DNA of 64,000 bases, from contig NZ_JAAALO010000004.1 in the NCBI RefSeq assembly GCF_009908295.1, positions 434,001 through 498,000 of the forward strand. Reading direction: 5' to 3'. The position numbers were made by a program, and so were the translations under genes. This DNA is from Micromonospora rubida (GTDB taxonomy: Bacteria > Actinomycetota > Actinomycetes > Mycobacteriales > Micromonosporaceae). The notes beneath the pieces are model-generated. The model was given only the letters and a program-made list of their open reading frames with translations. It did not search any database and was not told the DNA's origin. Shown in pieces: positions 39,679-48,910 of the stretch. Position 1 is the first letter of the stretch. Each line of letters starts with the position of its first letter.

Positions 39679-40587
39679 TCACGCGATCGCCTCCGTCGGG
39701 TCGGGGGCGGGCAGGAACCGCGCCGGCCGGGGCGGCTGGCTCATCGCCCGCACCCAGGCCAGCAGCCCGATGAACGCCCCGCCGAGCACGGCCATCACGA
39801 GCTGCCCCGTCGGAGTGCCGTACGGGCGGATGTACTCGGTGTTGACCAGGCCGTACGCCAGGGTCAGCAGGGTCATCCCGGTGAGGAACCGGACCGCGAA
39901 CCGTGGCTGGGTGCGCTTGGCCTCGATCTCCCGGCGGGTGGACACCTCGGCGCCGGCCGCGCCCGCGATGGAGCCCAGCACGTCGCCGAGCCGCTCGCCC
40001 CGGTCGGTCAGGTGCAGGATCAGCGCCGCCACCACCTGGTCGCAGACCGGGTCCCCGATCTCGTCGGCGAACGCGAGCAGGGCCATCCGGGCCTGCCAGC
40101 CGGCCTGGAGCCGGGCGGCGAGCAGCCGAACCTCCTCCGCGATCTCCTCGGGTGCGGTGGCGATGGTGCCGAGGATGGCCTGCTGGAGGCCCTGACCCGT
40201 GGACGAGACGTCCTTGAGTCGGCGGGTCCACTCGCCGACCGCCTCGATCCGGGCGATGGCCCGCTGCTCGGCGCGGCCGACCGCGAACAGCCACGGCGTG
40301 CCGGGCACCGCCACGGCGACCAGCAGGCCGACCACCGGCAGCCCGGTGAGCAGGAACGCCAGCGCGCCGCCGAGCACCGCGCCGCCGAGCAGCACCTGGT
40401 GGTTGCGCTGTTCTCGGACGGTGGTGCCGGAGCCGAGCCAGAGCCGGCGCAGCCCGCCCCCCGGGCCCGCTCCCGGCGCCGGGCCCGCGGGTCGGGTGGT
40501 GCCGACCAGCGCCACCACCGCCAGCACCAGGCCGGCGACGCACGCCGCGCCGGACACCACGGCGATCAGCTCGATGTTCGGGGTCAC
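39679..40587 (-). CDS. tadB: TadB, inner-membrane platform protein (T2SS-F family)
   Basis: A 302-residue T2SS-F protein. Hydrophobic segments lie at the start (LIAVVSGAACVAGLVLAVVA), middle (LGGAVLGGALAFLLTGLP) and end (LVMAVLGGAFIGLLAWV), around a cytosolic domain with TRRLKDVSSTGQGLQQAI, VVAALILHLTDRGERLGDVL and ISTRREIEAK-like VSTRREIEAKRTQP. GTG at 40587 overlaps the tadA stop (GTGA). Confidence 0.85.
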   Translation of the reverse strand: MTPNIELIAVVSGAACVAGLVLAVVALVGTTRPAGPAPGAGPGGGLRRLWLGSGTTVREQRNHQVLLGGAVLGGALAFLLTGLPVVGLLVAVAVPGTPWLFAVGRAEQRAIARIEAVGEWTRRLKDVSSTGQGLQQAILGTIATAPEEIAEEVRLLAARLQAGWQARMALLAFADEIGDPVCDQVVAALILHLTDRGERLGDVLGSIAGAAGAEVSTRREIEAKRTQPRFAVRFLTGMTLLTLAYGLVNTEYIRPYGTPTGQLVMAVLGGAFIGLLAWVRAMSQPPRPARFLPAPDPTEAIA

Positions 40588-42164
40588 CGGGTCACCGGCC
40601 TGCCGCCGAGCCGGCTGTGCCGGGGACGCTGCCACGCCCCGGCCCCGGCCTCGATCCACCGACCCAGCAGCCGGGCGTCATAGCCCACCCGCAGGAGCTG
40701 GTCGCGGACGCGTTCGGGCAGGTGACGGGGGACGGCCCGGCCGTCCGGCCCCGGGCCGAAGACGCTGGTGGTGGTGATCCGGCTGCCCTCGCCGACCCCG
40801 ATCACCTCCTCCACGTGGGAGACGAAGCGGTACTTGCGGCCACCGATCGCGGTCTCGTCCTCGACGGTGACGTAGACGATCAGGTCGAGGGCGTTGCCGG
40901 CCATCCGGCGGGCCTGGTCGACGGTCATCTCCCGGCCGTGCGCCAGCGCCAGCTCGACGATCCGCTCGCCCACCCCGCCCGGGCTGCGGGCGTGGATGGT
41001 GCACATCGATCCGCGGCTGGTGGTCATCGCCTGGAGCATCGGCACGATCTCCCGGGACCGCACCTCGCCGACGATGATCCGCAGCACGCCCATCCGCAGC
41101 GACACCGGGATCAGGTCGGCGATGCTCACCTCGCCGGCCGGGCGGCCGTCCAGCCCGCGCTCGCCGTGCCCCTCCCGGGCCTCGAAGCTCATCACCGCCC
41201 GGTGCTTGTGCCCCCGGCGGGCGGGCAGCAGCTCCCGGCTCTCCTCCAGCAGCACGTACGGCTCGTCGGCCGGGATCTCGTCCATCAGCGCCCGGATCAC
41301 GGTGGTCTTCCCCGCCCCGGCCAGCCCGGCGACCATGATGTTCAGCCCGGCCCGCATGGACGCCCGCAGGAAGTCGCGCAGCAGCGGGTCGATCATCTCG
41401 TCCAGGTCGCCCCGGCTGCCGGCGATGTCGTCGAGGCTCACCTCAAGGGTGTTGTGCTTGCGGATCACCGCGTACGGGCGGTGGCTGACCAGGAAAACGG
41501 CGGCCAGCCGGCTGCCGTCGGGCAGTTGCAGGTCCAGGGTGGGCTTCGAGGTGGACAGGGACCGCTCGGTCGCCCCGGCCCGGCGGGCCGCCGCCTGGAG
41601 GATCTCCACCAGCTCGGCGTCGCTGTCGGCGATCGGGTCGGCCCAGTCGAACCCGCCGCCGTGCCGGGTGATGCGCACCTGGTCGCAGCCGAGGATGTGC
41701 ACCTCCTCGATGGTGTCGTCGACCAGCAGCGTCTGGAGCCGCCCGAGGCCGACCAGCTCGGCGGTCACCTGGTCGAGCAGCAGCCGCTCCTCCCCGGCGG
41801 GCATCGGGGTGCCGGCCCGGCGGACCGCGTCGGCGTACTCGGCGACCACCGCGACGGCGAGGCGGGCCCGCTCGACGTCCTCGGCGTCGGCGTCGAACTC
41901 CCGGCCGCGCTGCCACAGCGTGAGCCGTTCACTCAGCTCCCGGCGCAGCTCCCGGACGACGGCGAAGTCGACCCGGGGCCGGGGCGGCGTCGGCGGGACG
42001 GGCGGGGTCGCCGCCGGCGTGACGGGCGACGGCGGGGCGGCGCCCACCGGCGGGGCGGGCTGCTGGTGTCGCCCGTTCGGGGCCGGCGGCAGCGGCGGGG
42101 CGATGGAGGTCGCGCCCGGCTGCTGCGGGACCCGGGGGTCGTGCGACACCGGCTCAAACCGCAT
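40584..42164 (-). CDS. tadA: TadA/CpaF-type pilus assembly ATPase
   Basis: Secretion ATPase that powers Flp pilus assembly from the cytoplasmic side. The 526-residue protein has a Pro-rich N-terminal 60 residues, the N-terminal domain (LVGLGRLQTLLVDDTIEEVH), Walker A GLAGAGKTT near residue 280, the Asp box LLEESRELLP, the Walker B block GVLRIIVGEVR and the His box CTIHARSPGGV. ATG at 42164 overlaps the TadZ-like gene by 11 nt. Confidence 0.93.
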   Translation of the reverse strand: MRFEPVSHDPRVPQQPGATSIAPPLPPAPNGRHQQPAPPVGAAPPSPVTPAATPPVPPTPPRPRVDFAVVRELRRELSERLTLWQRGREFDADAEDVERARLAVAVVAEYADAVRRAGTPMPAGEERLLLDQVTAELVGLGRLQTLLVDDTIEEVHILGCDQVRITRHGGGFDWADPIADSDAELVEILQAAARRAGATERSLSTSKPTLDLQLPDGSRLAAVFLVSHRPYAVIRKHNTLEVSLDDIAGSRGDLDEMIDPLLRDFLRASMRAGLNIMVAGLAGAGKTTVIRALMDEIPADEPYVLLEESRELLPARRGHKHRAVMSFEAREGHGERGLDGRPAGEVSIADLIPVSLRMGVLRIIVGEVRSREIVPMLQAMTTSRGSMCTIHARSPGGVGERIVELALAHGREMTVDQARRMAGNALDLIVYVTVEDETAIGGRKYRFVSHVEEVIGVGEGSRITTTSVFGPGPDGRAVPRHLPERVRDQLLRVGYDARLLGRWIEAGAGAWQRPRHSRLGGRPVTR

Positions 42165-42954
42165 CCGGCACCCCTTGGGCGGCCGGCCAGGCCAGCCGGG
42201 CCCGGCGGCGGTCCAGTAGCGCCCGGATCGGCACCTCCAGGGCGCCGGCCGCGCGCATCAGCGGCCGGCCGGCCCGCACGGTGCCGCCGAGGGTGAGCAC
42301 CTGCGCGGTACGGGGATCCTCCGGCAGCCGCGCGATCACCGGCAGCCGCAGCGCCTTGCTGATCTCGCCGCGCCCGTGTCCGTCGCCGATCGGCAGCAGC
42401 CGTAGCGTGCCGGGCGGCACCCGGTGCTCGGTGAAGTCCCGCTCGACCGCCCGGATCATGGACCGGGTGGCGGAGAGATCGGGCAGCTTCGCCCGGGTGA
42501 CCAGCAGGACCACGGCGGCGGCGCGCAGGATCGGCCACGGCGGGCCGGCCACCTGGAGTCGCCCGCAGTCGACGAGCACGTCGTACGGGGGTTGGCCGCG
42601 CTCCAGGTCGAGGAAGAAGTCGGCGAACCGGTGCCAGAGCGGGGTGACGCTACCGGCCTGCGCCGGGTCCACGACGCCGGGCAGCAGCAGCCGCTCCCGG
42701 CGGGGCGCGTCGAGGTCGACGAGCTGGGACCAGAACGCGGACTCCAGGCTCCCGTCGCGCAGCTCCCCGACGGCCAGCTCGCCGATGCCCCGGGGGCCGT
42801 CCAGCGTCCCGCCGAGGTAGCCGGCGAGGACCGACCCGCCGGACGGGTCGCACTCGGCGAGCACCAGCCGTCGGTGCCAGGTCAGGGCGCAGGCCAGCGC
42901 GGTCGTGGTGACGCCCGGTGAGCCCTTGGCCGAGACCAGCGCGATGATCGCCAT
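42154..42954 (-). CDS. TadZ/CpaE-like MinD-family ATPase
   Basis: A 266-residue ParA/MinD-type protein with deviant Walker A SAKGSPGVTTTALACALTW, followed by LAECDPSGGSVL and a DVLVDCGRL Walker B-like block. Such proteins place the Tad machine in the cell. Compared with CpaE no N-terminal receiver-like domain is present. ATG at 42954; 2 nt separate it from the preceding SAF gene. Confidence 0.8.
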   Translation of the reverse strand: MAIIALVSAKGSPGVTTTALACALTWHRRLVLAECDPSGGSVLAGYLGGTLDGPRGIGELAVGELRDGSLESAFWSQLVDLDAPRRERLLLPGVVDPAQAGSVTPLWHRFADFFLDLERGQPPYDVLVDCGRLQVAGPPWPILRAAAVVLLVTRAKLPDLSATRSMIRAVERDFTEHRVPPGTLRLLPIGDGHGRGEISKALRLPVIARLPEDPRTAQVLTLGGTVRAGRPLMRAAGALEVPIRALLDRRRARLAWPAAQGVPDAV

Positions 42955-42956
42955 GG

Positions 42957-43613
42957 TCAGGCCGCCCCGGTCAGCACGACCGCGATCCGGTCCTGGGCGG
43001 CCAGCGCCACGATGGCTGGCACGTCCCGGGCGGTGAGCGCCACGTAGACCACGACGCTGCTGCTGCTCGGCGTGGCCGTGTCGATCACGGTGGCCTCGAA
43101 CCGGGTGCTGCCGGCGCTCTGCCCGTTGGCGTTGCGGTTCGGGGTGCTGACCAGCAGCACCCGGTCGCCGGGGTGCAGCCGCTTCGCCGGCACCTGGCCC
43201 GGGGAGAGGTCGAGGGAGATCTGCTGCTGGCCGGGGCCGAGCAGCGGGTCATCGGTGAGCTGGGCGGGGGTGAGCAGGGTGCCCGGGGCCAGTGCGACGG
43301 CCGCCCGCTTGCCGACCACCTCGTTGAGCTGTCCAGCCGGCACCGGCCGCAGCCCCTGTCCGCCGGCCACCTGCACGGTGACCAGGTCGTCGGCGCTGAG
43401 CGTCCGGCCCACCTCTACCGGCCGGGCCACCGCGAGGTAGCTGCCGGTGGCCCGGACGGAGGTGACCGCGAACGCCGCGCCGAGGCCGCCGAGGGCGATC
43501 AGCAGCACCGCGAGGCCGAGCAGGCCGGGGCGGACCCGGCGCTGCCGGAGCACCTTGGGCGGGGCGATGGGGGCGTCCACCGGCCCCGTGCCGTTGCGCG
43601 TCGCCAGACTCAC
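42957..43613 (-). CDS. SAF-domain protein, CpaB/RcpC-like
   Basis: A 218-residue protein with one N-terminal membrane segment (GLLGLAVLLIALGGLGAAFA) and a SAF domain: VEVGRTLSADDLVTVQVAGG and GQVPAKRLHPGDRVLLVST. In Tad systems CpaB/RcpC is the periplasmic part; in Gram-positives it probably binds wall glycans. GTG at 43613 overlaps the upstream stop (GTGA). Confidence 0.8.
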   Translation of the reverse strand: MSLATRNGTGPVDAPIAPPKVLRQRRVRPGLLGLAVLLIALGGLGAAFAVTSVRATGSYLAVARPVEVGRTLSADDLVTVQVAGGQGLRPVPAGQLNEVVGKRAAVALAPGTLLTPAQLTDDPLLGPGQQQISLDLSPGQVPAKRLHPGDRVLLVSTPNRNANGQSAGSTRFEATVIDTATPSSSSVVVYVALTARDVPAIVALAAQDRIAVVLTGAA

Positions 43614-44614
43614 CTGGTCACCACCTGAAGCTCGTCGATCTCGATCTGGACCGTGCCGCTGGTCCGGGTCTGGGGGATGTCGCCGCTCTGGTCACCGCCG
43701 ACCCAGTGCACGTTCCAGAAGGTGGTGGCGCTGACCTGGTACGTGTCGGCCCTGGTGTAGCCGCTGTGGTAACCGCAGTCGGGGGAGGGGCCGCCGGCCT
43801 GCGGGCCGTCCGCCGCGTACGGGGTGCCGGGGCCGTCGCACTCGACCTGCTTGCCGTTGTCCATGTCCCAGACGATCCGGTCCACCCTGGCGGTGATGGT
43901 CACCGTCAGCCCTCGGTCGGAGGCCGAGGCGGTCAGCGGGCCGAAGTAGTCGTCACCCGGGCTGGCCCACATCCACACCGGCAGGCCGACCAGGCCGGGG
44001 CCCTTGCTCTTGCGCGGGGCGACCGCCGCCCGGGGTGGGAGCAGCGAGATCGAGGCGAGCGCCCGGCGGGCCAACTCCTCCGGGTCGGGCGGGGTGCCGT
44101 AGCCGGGCGGCGGGGCGTCCCGCAGTTCCGGGTGCAGGGTGCCGAGGTCCCCGCCTTCGCAGGTGACCTGGTACCACTGCTTGCCCTCGGGGGTGCCCGG
44201 CCGCTGCGGCTGCTCCAGCTTGTAGTAGCAGCCGTTGTCGTTGTTGAACCAGCCGAGGATGGCGTCGTAGCAGGGGATGACCTTGCCGCCCCACTGGCAC
44301 TTGCCGGCCGGCCCGTCGTTGCCGCCCCCGCCGCCGGGGTTCCCGCCGCCACCGCCCGGGGTGCCCGGGTCGTCGTCCCAGATGTTGCAGTCGTTCTGGC
44401 CGATGGGGCACTCCACCCCGCCACCCCGGGCCGCCGCCGCGACGGTGGCGGTGGGCGGGGCAGCCGCGACCGCGAGCACGAGGGCCAGGCCGATCCCGGC
44501 GAGCAGCCGTCCGGGTCGCGGATCGCGGAGCCGGCGGTGGGCGGACCGTGGACGCTCCGGCGGTGCGCCGGACCCGCCCGGCGCGGCGGCGGTACGCCCG
44601 CCCCGGGTCAGCAC
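43610..44614 (-). CDS. Secreted protein of the Tad operon, unknown function
   Basis: A 334-residue exported protein with a late signal (RLLAGIGLALVLAVAAAPPT), a Gly-rich linker (GTPGGGGGNPGGGGGNDG), and a domain with many Cys, Trp and Pro (CQWGGKVIPCYDAILGWFNN, YQVTCEGG, WDMDNGKQVECDGPG, CGYHSGYTRADTYQVS), ending in beta-like TVQIEIDELQ. Similar proteins are encoded at Tad loci of Micromonospora and Streptomyces; no function known. GTG at 44614 overlaps the lipoprotein gene by 7 nt. Confidence 0.75.
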   Translation of the reverse strand: MLTRGGRTAAAPGGSGAPPERPRSAHRRLRDPRPGRLLAGIGLALVLAVAAAPPTATVAAAARGGGVECPIGQNDCNIWDDDPGTPGGGGGNPGGGGGNDGPAGKCQWGGKVIPCYDAILGWFNNDNGCYYKLEQPQRPGTPEGKQWYQVTCEGGDLGTLHPELRDAPPPGYGTPPDPEELARRALASISLLPPRAAVAPRKSKGPGLVGLPVWMWASPGDDYFGPLTASASDRGLTVTITARVDRIVWDMDNGKQVECDGPGTPYAADGPQAGGPSPDCGYHSGYTRADTYQVSATTFWNVHWVGGDQSGDIPQTRTSGTVQIEIDELQVVTR

Positions 44615-45174
44615 GGCTGGTCCTCGTGGGCGGCGCCGGAGCTGATCAGCCAGCGGCCGTCCGCATACCGGGTGGCCGTCGCGGTGGCCAGGTGCCGCCC
44701 GCCGCCCGAGCCGGGCACCACCTTCTTCGTCTTCGTGTAGACCAGCCGGTAGCCGGTGGCGTCCACACAGTCCTGGATCTCCACTGTGGCCGGGACGCCA
44801 TCCAGGCTCACGGAGGTGACGGTGGGATCGGAAACGAGCGTTCCGGTACGCATGGCACCGTGCTCCTTCGCGTCGCGAATTGCCAGTCGGACCCGGGTCA
44901 GCAATGGATCTGCCAGGAACCTGGTCAATTCCGGGTGGAACGGATCGCTTCGCCGGCTCGCCGCCCGGGACGCCGCGAGATATCCGGAATAGGCGGTGAG
45001 CGCCGATTCTCGGGCCGCCCGTTCCTCTGCCGCGGATTGGGCCGGGGTCGTCTTCGGTGGTGCCGACAGGGGCTGCGCTGTGGCCTCGGGTTCCGTGCCG
45101 CAGGCGGCGACCGGGCCGGTTGCCAGGGCTGCGACCAGGAAGATCATCCATCGGCCGGGGTGCTGTGCTCGCAA
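44608..45174 (-). CDS. Putative lipoprotein, first gene of the Tad operon
   Basis: A 188-residue predicted lipoprotein with signal WMIFLVAALATGPVAAC (lipid Cys25) and a single alpha/beta domain (ALTAYSGYLAASRAASRR, then TVEIQDCVDATGYRLVY, GGGRHLATATATRYADGRW), a NTF2/SnoaL-like outline. It starts with TTG at 45174, supported by AGGAGG 7 nt upstream. It probably sits on the outer face near the pilus. Confidence 0.72.
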   Translation of the reverse strand: MRAQHPGRWMIFLVAALATGPVAACGTEPEATAQPLSAPPKTTPAQSAAEERAARESALTAYSGYLAASRAASRRSDPFHPELTRFLADPLLTRVRLAIRDAKEHGAMRTGTLVSDPTVTSVSLDGVPATVEIQDCVDATGYRLVYTKTKKVVPGSGGGRHLATATATRYADGRWLISSGAAHEDQPC

Positions 45175-45773
45175 CGCCGCGCCTCCTTGCTGGCGACCCG
45201 ACCGGGCGGCGTGCCGACCGCCCCCGGGCGTGCGGCAACGCGGCCGGATGATGTCAACCGGCCCCTGTTACGTCACCGCGATATTCGCCTGTTCTGATCT
45301 TTGAGAAGCCGTTGATCGATGTCCTCGTGTTGCCTCCGACGCGGCTTGCGGGGTTGCGTCGTGCTCAAGGGGCGAGCATAAGCTGACGCCTGCCGATGCA
45401 ACAGAGGCAATTCATACGAACACTCTCGGTGACAGGTGGATGGTGGTGGGGGATGCCGCGTGCGAAGTCGGACATCGCGGGGCAGGGTCGTCGGCGGGTG
45501 GAGCCGTGACGACCGTCACATCGGCCGCGGGTGCGGGGCGCGTGGCCCTTTCGGCCGGTCAACCGGCCCGCTCCGGGAGGGTGGGTCCGAAATGCCCACC
45601 GGTCGGGGTGCCCCCCGCGCCCGTCCGGCCGCCCCGCCGGCCCGGCAGGTCGGCCGGGTCGTGGCGGGGTGTGGCCGGGTCGGATTCGGCGTCATCCGAT
45701 ACACGAGGGCGACCCGAAGGTGACTTACCGTGGCCTCCCCGACCAGGCCGCCCGGCCGGCCCGGGAGCCGGCC
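45175..45773. other. Divergent control region between Tad operon and prepilin peptidase gene
   Basis: About 600 nt without a supported gene. The part 45240-45470 is notably AT-richer than its surroundings, as expected of promoters, and the part 45470-45720 is GC-rich. I cannot assign -10/-35 boxes with confidence. Short frames here lack ribosome sites and coding bias. Confidence 0.5.
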
Positions 45774-46706
45774 ATGCCCGCTGACCCCCCGCCCCGGCCG
45801 CTCGCGGCACCCGTCGAGCCGGTCCTGCCCGTGTCGGTCGAGCCCGAGCTGGTCGAGTCCGTGTCGGTCGTGCCCGTGCCGGTTGAGCCTGGGCCGGTCG
45901 TGCCCGTGTCGGTCGAGCCTGGGCCGGTTCCGTCGGTGCCGCTGGCCACGGCCGCGCCGGGGACCCCCGGGTCGCGAGGGCGGCCGTGGGCGCGACTCGC
46001 GGCGATCCTGGCCGTCGCCCCGGTGCTCCGCCTCGCGGTCGCCCGGTACGCCGTGCCGCCCGGGGAGCCCGACCGGACGGCCTGCCCGACCTGCGGCACG
46101 CCGCTCACGCTCGACCGGCCCTGGCCGGCGCTCGGGCCGGCGGCCCGCTGTCCGGCCTGCCGGTCCCGGGTCGGCGCGCCGCCCGGCACGGTCGAGGTCG
46201 CCGTGCTCGCGGCGCTGGCGGTGCTCGTGTCGGCGGGCGGGTCGCCGGCCGAGGGGGCGGCCCTGGCCTGGTGGCTCGGCTGGGCGGTGCCGCTGGTCTT
46301 CGTCGACGCGGCCGTGCACCGGCTGCCCGACCGGCTCACCTGGCCGGCGGCCATCGGGGTCCAGGCGCTGCTCGGGGTGGCCGCGCTGGCCGCCGCCGGG
46401 CCCGCCCCCTGGCTGCGGGCGGCGGCGGCCGGGGTCGGCCTGGCACTCTGCTTCGCCGCCACCACCCTGGTGCTCGGGCGACGCGGCTTCGGCCTCGGCG
46501 ACGCCAAACTGGCGCTCGGGGCGGGCGCGCTGCTCGGCTGGTACGGCTGGCCGGTCCTGGTGTTCGGGGTGCTGGTCACGTTCACGCTCTCCGCGCTGAC
46601 CAGCCTGGCGCTGCTGCTGGCCCGCAAGGTCCGCTGGTCCAGCCACCTGCCCTTCGGCCCGTTCCTGGTGCTCGGCACGGTCGTCACCCTGCTCCTCGCC
46701 CGCTGA
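45774..46706 (+). CDS. Prepilin peptidase (A24 family, TadV/PilD type)
   Basis: Cleaves and perhaps N-methylates the pilins of the divergent Tad operon. The 310-residue membrane protein has a Zn-type CPTC ... CPAC pair (methylase-half motif), the first catalytic Asp in FVDAAVHRLPDRLTWP and the second in GFGLGDAKL, with six or so hydrophobic segments. A repetitive N-terminal part (VEPVLPVSVEPELVES and copies) precedes it. ATG at 45774 with GGGAG upstream; GTG at 45720 would add 18 residues. Confidence 0.87.
   Translation: MPADPPPRPLAAPVEPVLPVSVEPELVESVSVVPVPVEPGPVVPVSVEPGPVPSVPLATAAPGTPGSRGRPWARLAAILAVAPVLRLAVARYAVPPGEPDRTACPTCGTPLTLDRPWPALGPAARCPACRSRVGAPPGTVEVAVLAALAVLVSAGGSPAEGAALAWWLGWAVPLVFVDAAVHRLPDRLTWPAAIGVQALLGVAALAAAGPAPWLRAAAAGVGLALCFAATTLVLGRRGFGLGDAKLALGAGALLGWYGWPVLVFGVLVTFTLSALTSLALLLARKVRWSSHLPFGPFLVLGTVVTLLLAR
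45814..45940 (+). repeat. Short direct repeats coding Val-Glu-Pro units
   Basis: Imperfect repeats of gtgcccgtgtcggtcgagcc and gagcctgggccggt, about 30 nt apart, encode VPVSVEPGPV-like units in the N-terminal part of the prepilin peptidase. Confidence 0.7.
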
Positions 46707-46720
46707 CCAGCGTCCTTCCG

Positions 46721-47347
46721 TCAGTGGCCCCGGGTGGCGTCGGCCACCGGCCTTTCGGCCCGGCGTTCCCGGCGGCGCAGCACCCCCGCGACCGGCCGGG
46801 CCAGCAGCGGGGTGCCGACGGTGACCACCAGCGCACCGAGGAGCAGGCCGGCGACCACGTCGTGCGGGTAGTGCACGCCGACGAAGGTGCGGGAGAACGC
46901 GGCCAGCGCGGCCAGCGGGATCGCGTACCAGGCGAGTCGGGGGGAGAGCAGCAGGATCGCGGCGGCCAGCGCGCCGGCGATCGTCGAGTGGTTGCTCGGG
47001 AAGGACCAGTCGCCGACGGGTGGGCAGTGCCCGGCGACGATCACCAGGTCGGCCGGGGTGCGGCAGGGGCGCTCCTCGTCCACCACCGTCTTGAGCAGCT
47101 CGCTCCCGCCGTACGCGAGGACGACCGCGACCGGCGCGGCCAGGGCGAGCGCGAGGCCGCGCGGCCCGGCACCCAGCCTCGGCAGGGCCGCCGCCACGAA
47201 CAGGAGCCCGAGCAGGATGATCGACCATTCGGTGAAGTGCCCGGCGAACCACTGCACCGGCTCGGGCGTGCCGTCCGCGAAGTCGACGATGTCGCGGTAC
47301 CAGTCGACGCTGAACTGCGGAACATCCGACAAGAGGCCCTCAATCAT
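46721..47347 (-). CDS. PAP2-family membrane phosphatase
   Basis: A 208-residue integral membrane phosphatase. All three acid-phosphatase motifs are present: KTVVDEERP, FPSNHST (PSGH type with Asn) and SRTFVGVHYPHD. Probable substrates are lipid phosphates such as undecaprenyl diphosphate or phosphatidic acid. Five or six hydrophobic segments. ATG at 47347. Converges with the prepilin peptidase gene with 14 nt between. Confidence 0.87.
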   Translation of the reverse strand: MIEGLLSDVPQFSVDWYRDIVDFADGTPEPVQWFAGHFTEWSIILLGLLFVAAALPRLGAGPRGLALALAAPVAVVLAYGGSELLKTVVDEERPCRTPADLVIVAGHCPPVGDWSFPSNHSTIAGALAAAILLLSPRLAWYAIPLAALAAFSRTFVGVHYPHDVVAGLLLGALVVTVGTPLLARPVAGVLRRRERRAERPVADATRGH

Positions 47348-47385
47348 GCCTCAACCTACCAAGTGTTCACCTTCCGTTCACCTGA

Positions 47386-47841
47386 TCACACGCCGCCCGA
47401 CATCCGCTCGACGACCGCCTCCAGGGCCTCGAACGCGTACGCCCAGTTGTGGCACTTGAAGCTGCGCAGCCCGTCGATGGGCGTCCGGCAGTCGGCGCAG
47501 TGCACGCCGGCGATCGCGCCCGGCACCTCCGTGTTGACGTACCTGCGGTCGCCGAGGATCACCCGGGCGATCATCGCCGGGTCGTGCACGCCGTGCAGCG
47601 CCGACGAGACGATGTCGAGCCAGGTCATCCGCCGACCGCACTTCGGGCAGTCCGGCTCGTCGCCGCTGACCCACAGCGGTGCCCCGATGCTGCGCGCCGG
47701 CATCCCGAGCAGCTTCTCGATCCGGCGGACGTCGTGCTCCGGCGTCACCCAGCGGTGCCGGCCGGGCAGCGAGGCCGGTGAGTCGTACACGGCGCGGAAC
47801 AGCACGGGGTCGACCTCGACGGTCTCTCGCTGACGGGTCAT
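47386..47841 (-). CDS. Hypothetical protein with paired Cys-x2-Cys motifs
   Basis: A 151-residue soluble protein with two zinc-ribbon-like pairs, DCPKCGRRMTW and VHCADCRTPIDG, and a Cys in SFKCHNWAY. Other blocks: WVTPEHDVRRIEKLLGMPA and VSSALHGVHDPAMIARVI. Possibly metal-binding; no family recognised. ATG at 47841 follows AGGAGG at 6 nt. 38 nt separate its stop from the PAP2 start. Confidence 0.7.
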   Translation of the reverse strand: MTRQRETVEVDPVLFRAVYDSPASLPGRHRWVTPEHDVRRIEKLLGMPARSIGAPLWVSGDEPDCPKCGRRMTWLDIVSSALHGVHDPAMIARVILGDRRYVNTEVPGAIAGVHCADCRTPIDGLRSFKCHNWAYAFEALEAVVERMSGGV

Positions 47842-48005
47842 CGCGTACCTCCTCGACCTGGCGGCGCCGACCCGGCGCCGCAGCCCCACCGTCGCCGCGG
47901 GCGGACGACGGACACAACCGGATCAACGACACGCGGGGTCGATAGCGGTCGTACGGGGTGCTAGACATTCAGGACGCGAACCGAGCCGCCCAGTGGAGGG
48001 ACACC

Positions 48006-48848
48006 GTGACCAGCGAGCCGGCACCGACCGCACCCGGCGCGGGAGAGAGCGACGCCACCAGCGCCGGGGCGACCGGGGCGGGCGCCGAGAACCGGCCGAA
48101 CGTCGCCCGGATGTACGACTACTACCTGGGCGGCTGCCACAACTTCGCCGCCGACCGGGCCGCCGCCCGGCAGGTGCTGGAGATCTTCCCGGACACCGGC
48201 GTCGCCGCCCAGACCAACCGCGCGTTCCTGCGTCGCGCCGTCAGGTACGCCGCCGAGCGGGGCGTGCGGCAGTTCCTCGACATCGGCGCGGGGCTGCCCA
48301 CCCAGGGCAACGTGCACGAGGTCGTGCAGTCGGTGGCCCCCGACTCGCGGGTCGTCTACGTCGACTACGACGAGGTCGCCGTCGCGCACGCCCGGCGGCT
48401 GCTCGGCGACGCGACCCGTACGGTCGTGGTCCGGGGCGACCTGCGCCGGCCGGACGAGCTGCTGACCCACCCCGACGTGACCGCGTCGATCGACCTCACC
48501 CGCCCGGTCGCCGTACTGCTGGTGGCGGTGCTGCACTTCGTGCCGGACGCCGAGGACCCGTACGCGGCGGTTGCCCGGCTGCGGGACGCCACCGCCCCCG
48601 GCAGCCAACTCGTGCTGTCCCACCTGACGCTCGACGGCGCACCGCCGCTGCCCGCGCAGCGGAGCCGGGCCGTCTACCAGCAGAGCACCGCCCCGCTGGT
48701 GCCCCGCACCCGCGCCGACATCCTCCGCTTCTTCGACGGGTACGACCTGGTCGAGCCGGGCCTGGCCTGGCTGGCCGACTGGCGGCCCGACGGCGAGCCA
48801 CGGGACGGGGTGTCGCACGGCTTCGGCGGGGTGGGCGTCCGCGCCTGA
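48006..48848 (+). CDS. S-adenosyl methyltransferase, DUF574 type
   Basis: A 280-residue protein of the actinobacterial SAM methyltransferase family PF04672. Diagnostic is ARMYDYYLGGCHNFAADR near residue 37, then FLDIGAGLPTQGNVHEV, VVYVDYDEVAVAHARRLL and AVLLVAVLHFVPD. Function unknown; the family is large and often linked to developmental loci. GTG at 48006 follows GGAGGG; GTG at 47958 would add 16 residues. Confidence 0.88.
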   Translation: MTSEPAPTAPGAGESDATSAGATGAGAENRPNVARMYDYYLGGCHNFAADRAAARQVLEIFPDTGVAAQTNRAFLRRAVRYAAERGVRQFLDIGAGLPTQGNVHEVVQSVAPDSRVVYVDYDEVAVAHARRLLGDATRTVVVRGDLRRPDELLTHPDVTASIDLTRPVAVLLVAVLHFVPDAEDPYAAVARLRDATAPGSQLVLSHLTLDGAPPLPAQRSRAVYQQSTAPLVPRTRADILRFFDGYDLVEPGLAWLADWRPDGEPRDGVSHGFGGVGVRA

Positions 48849-48910
48849 GGCCCCACGGGCCGGGACCCGACACACCGGCGGGTCAGTGGCGGCGGGTCAG
48901 TGGCGCCGGG

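Noticed and set aside
45436..45784. Short frames in the Tad/prepilin-peptidase control region
   Set aside because: Overlapping frames on both strands with low-complexity products and no Shine-Dalgarno sequence.
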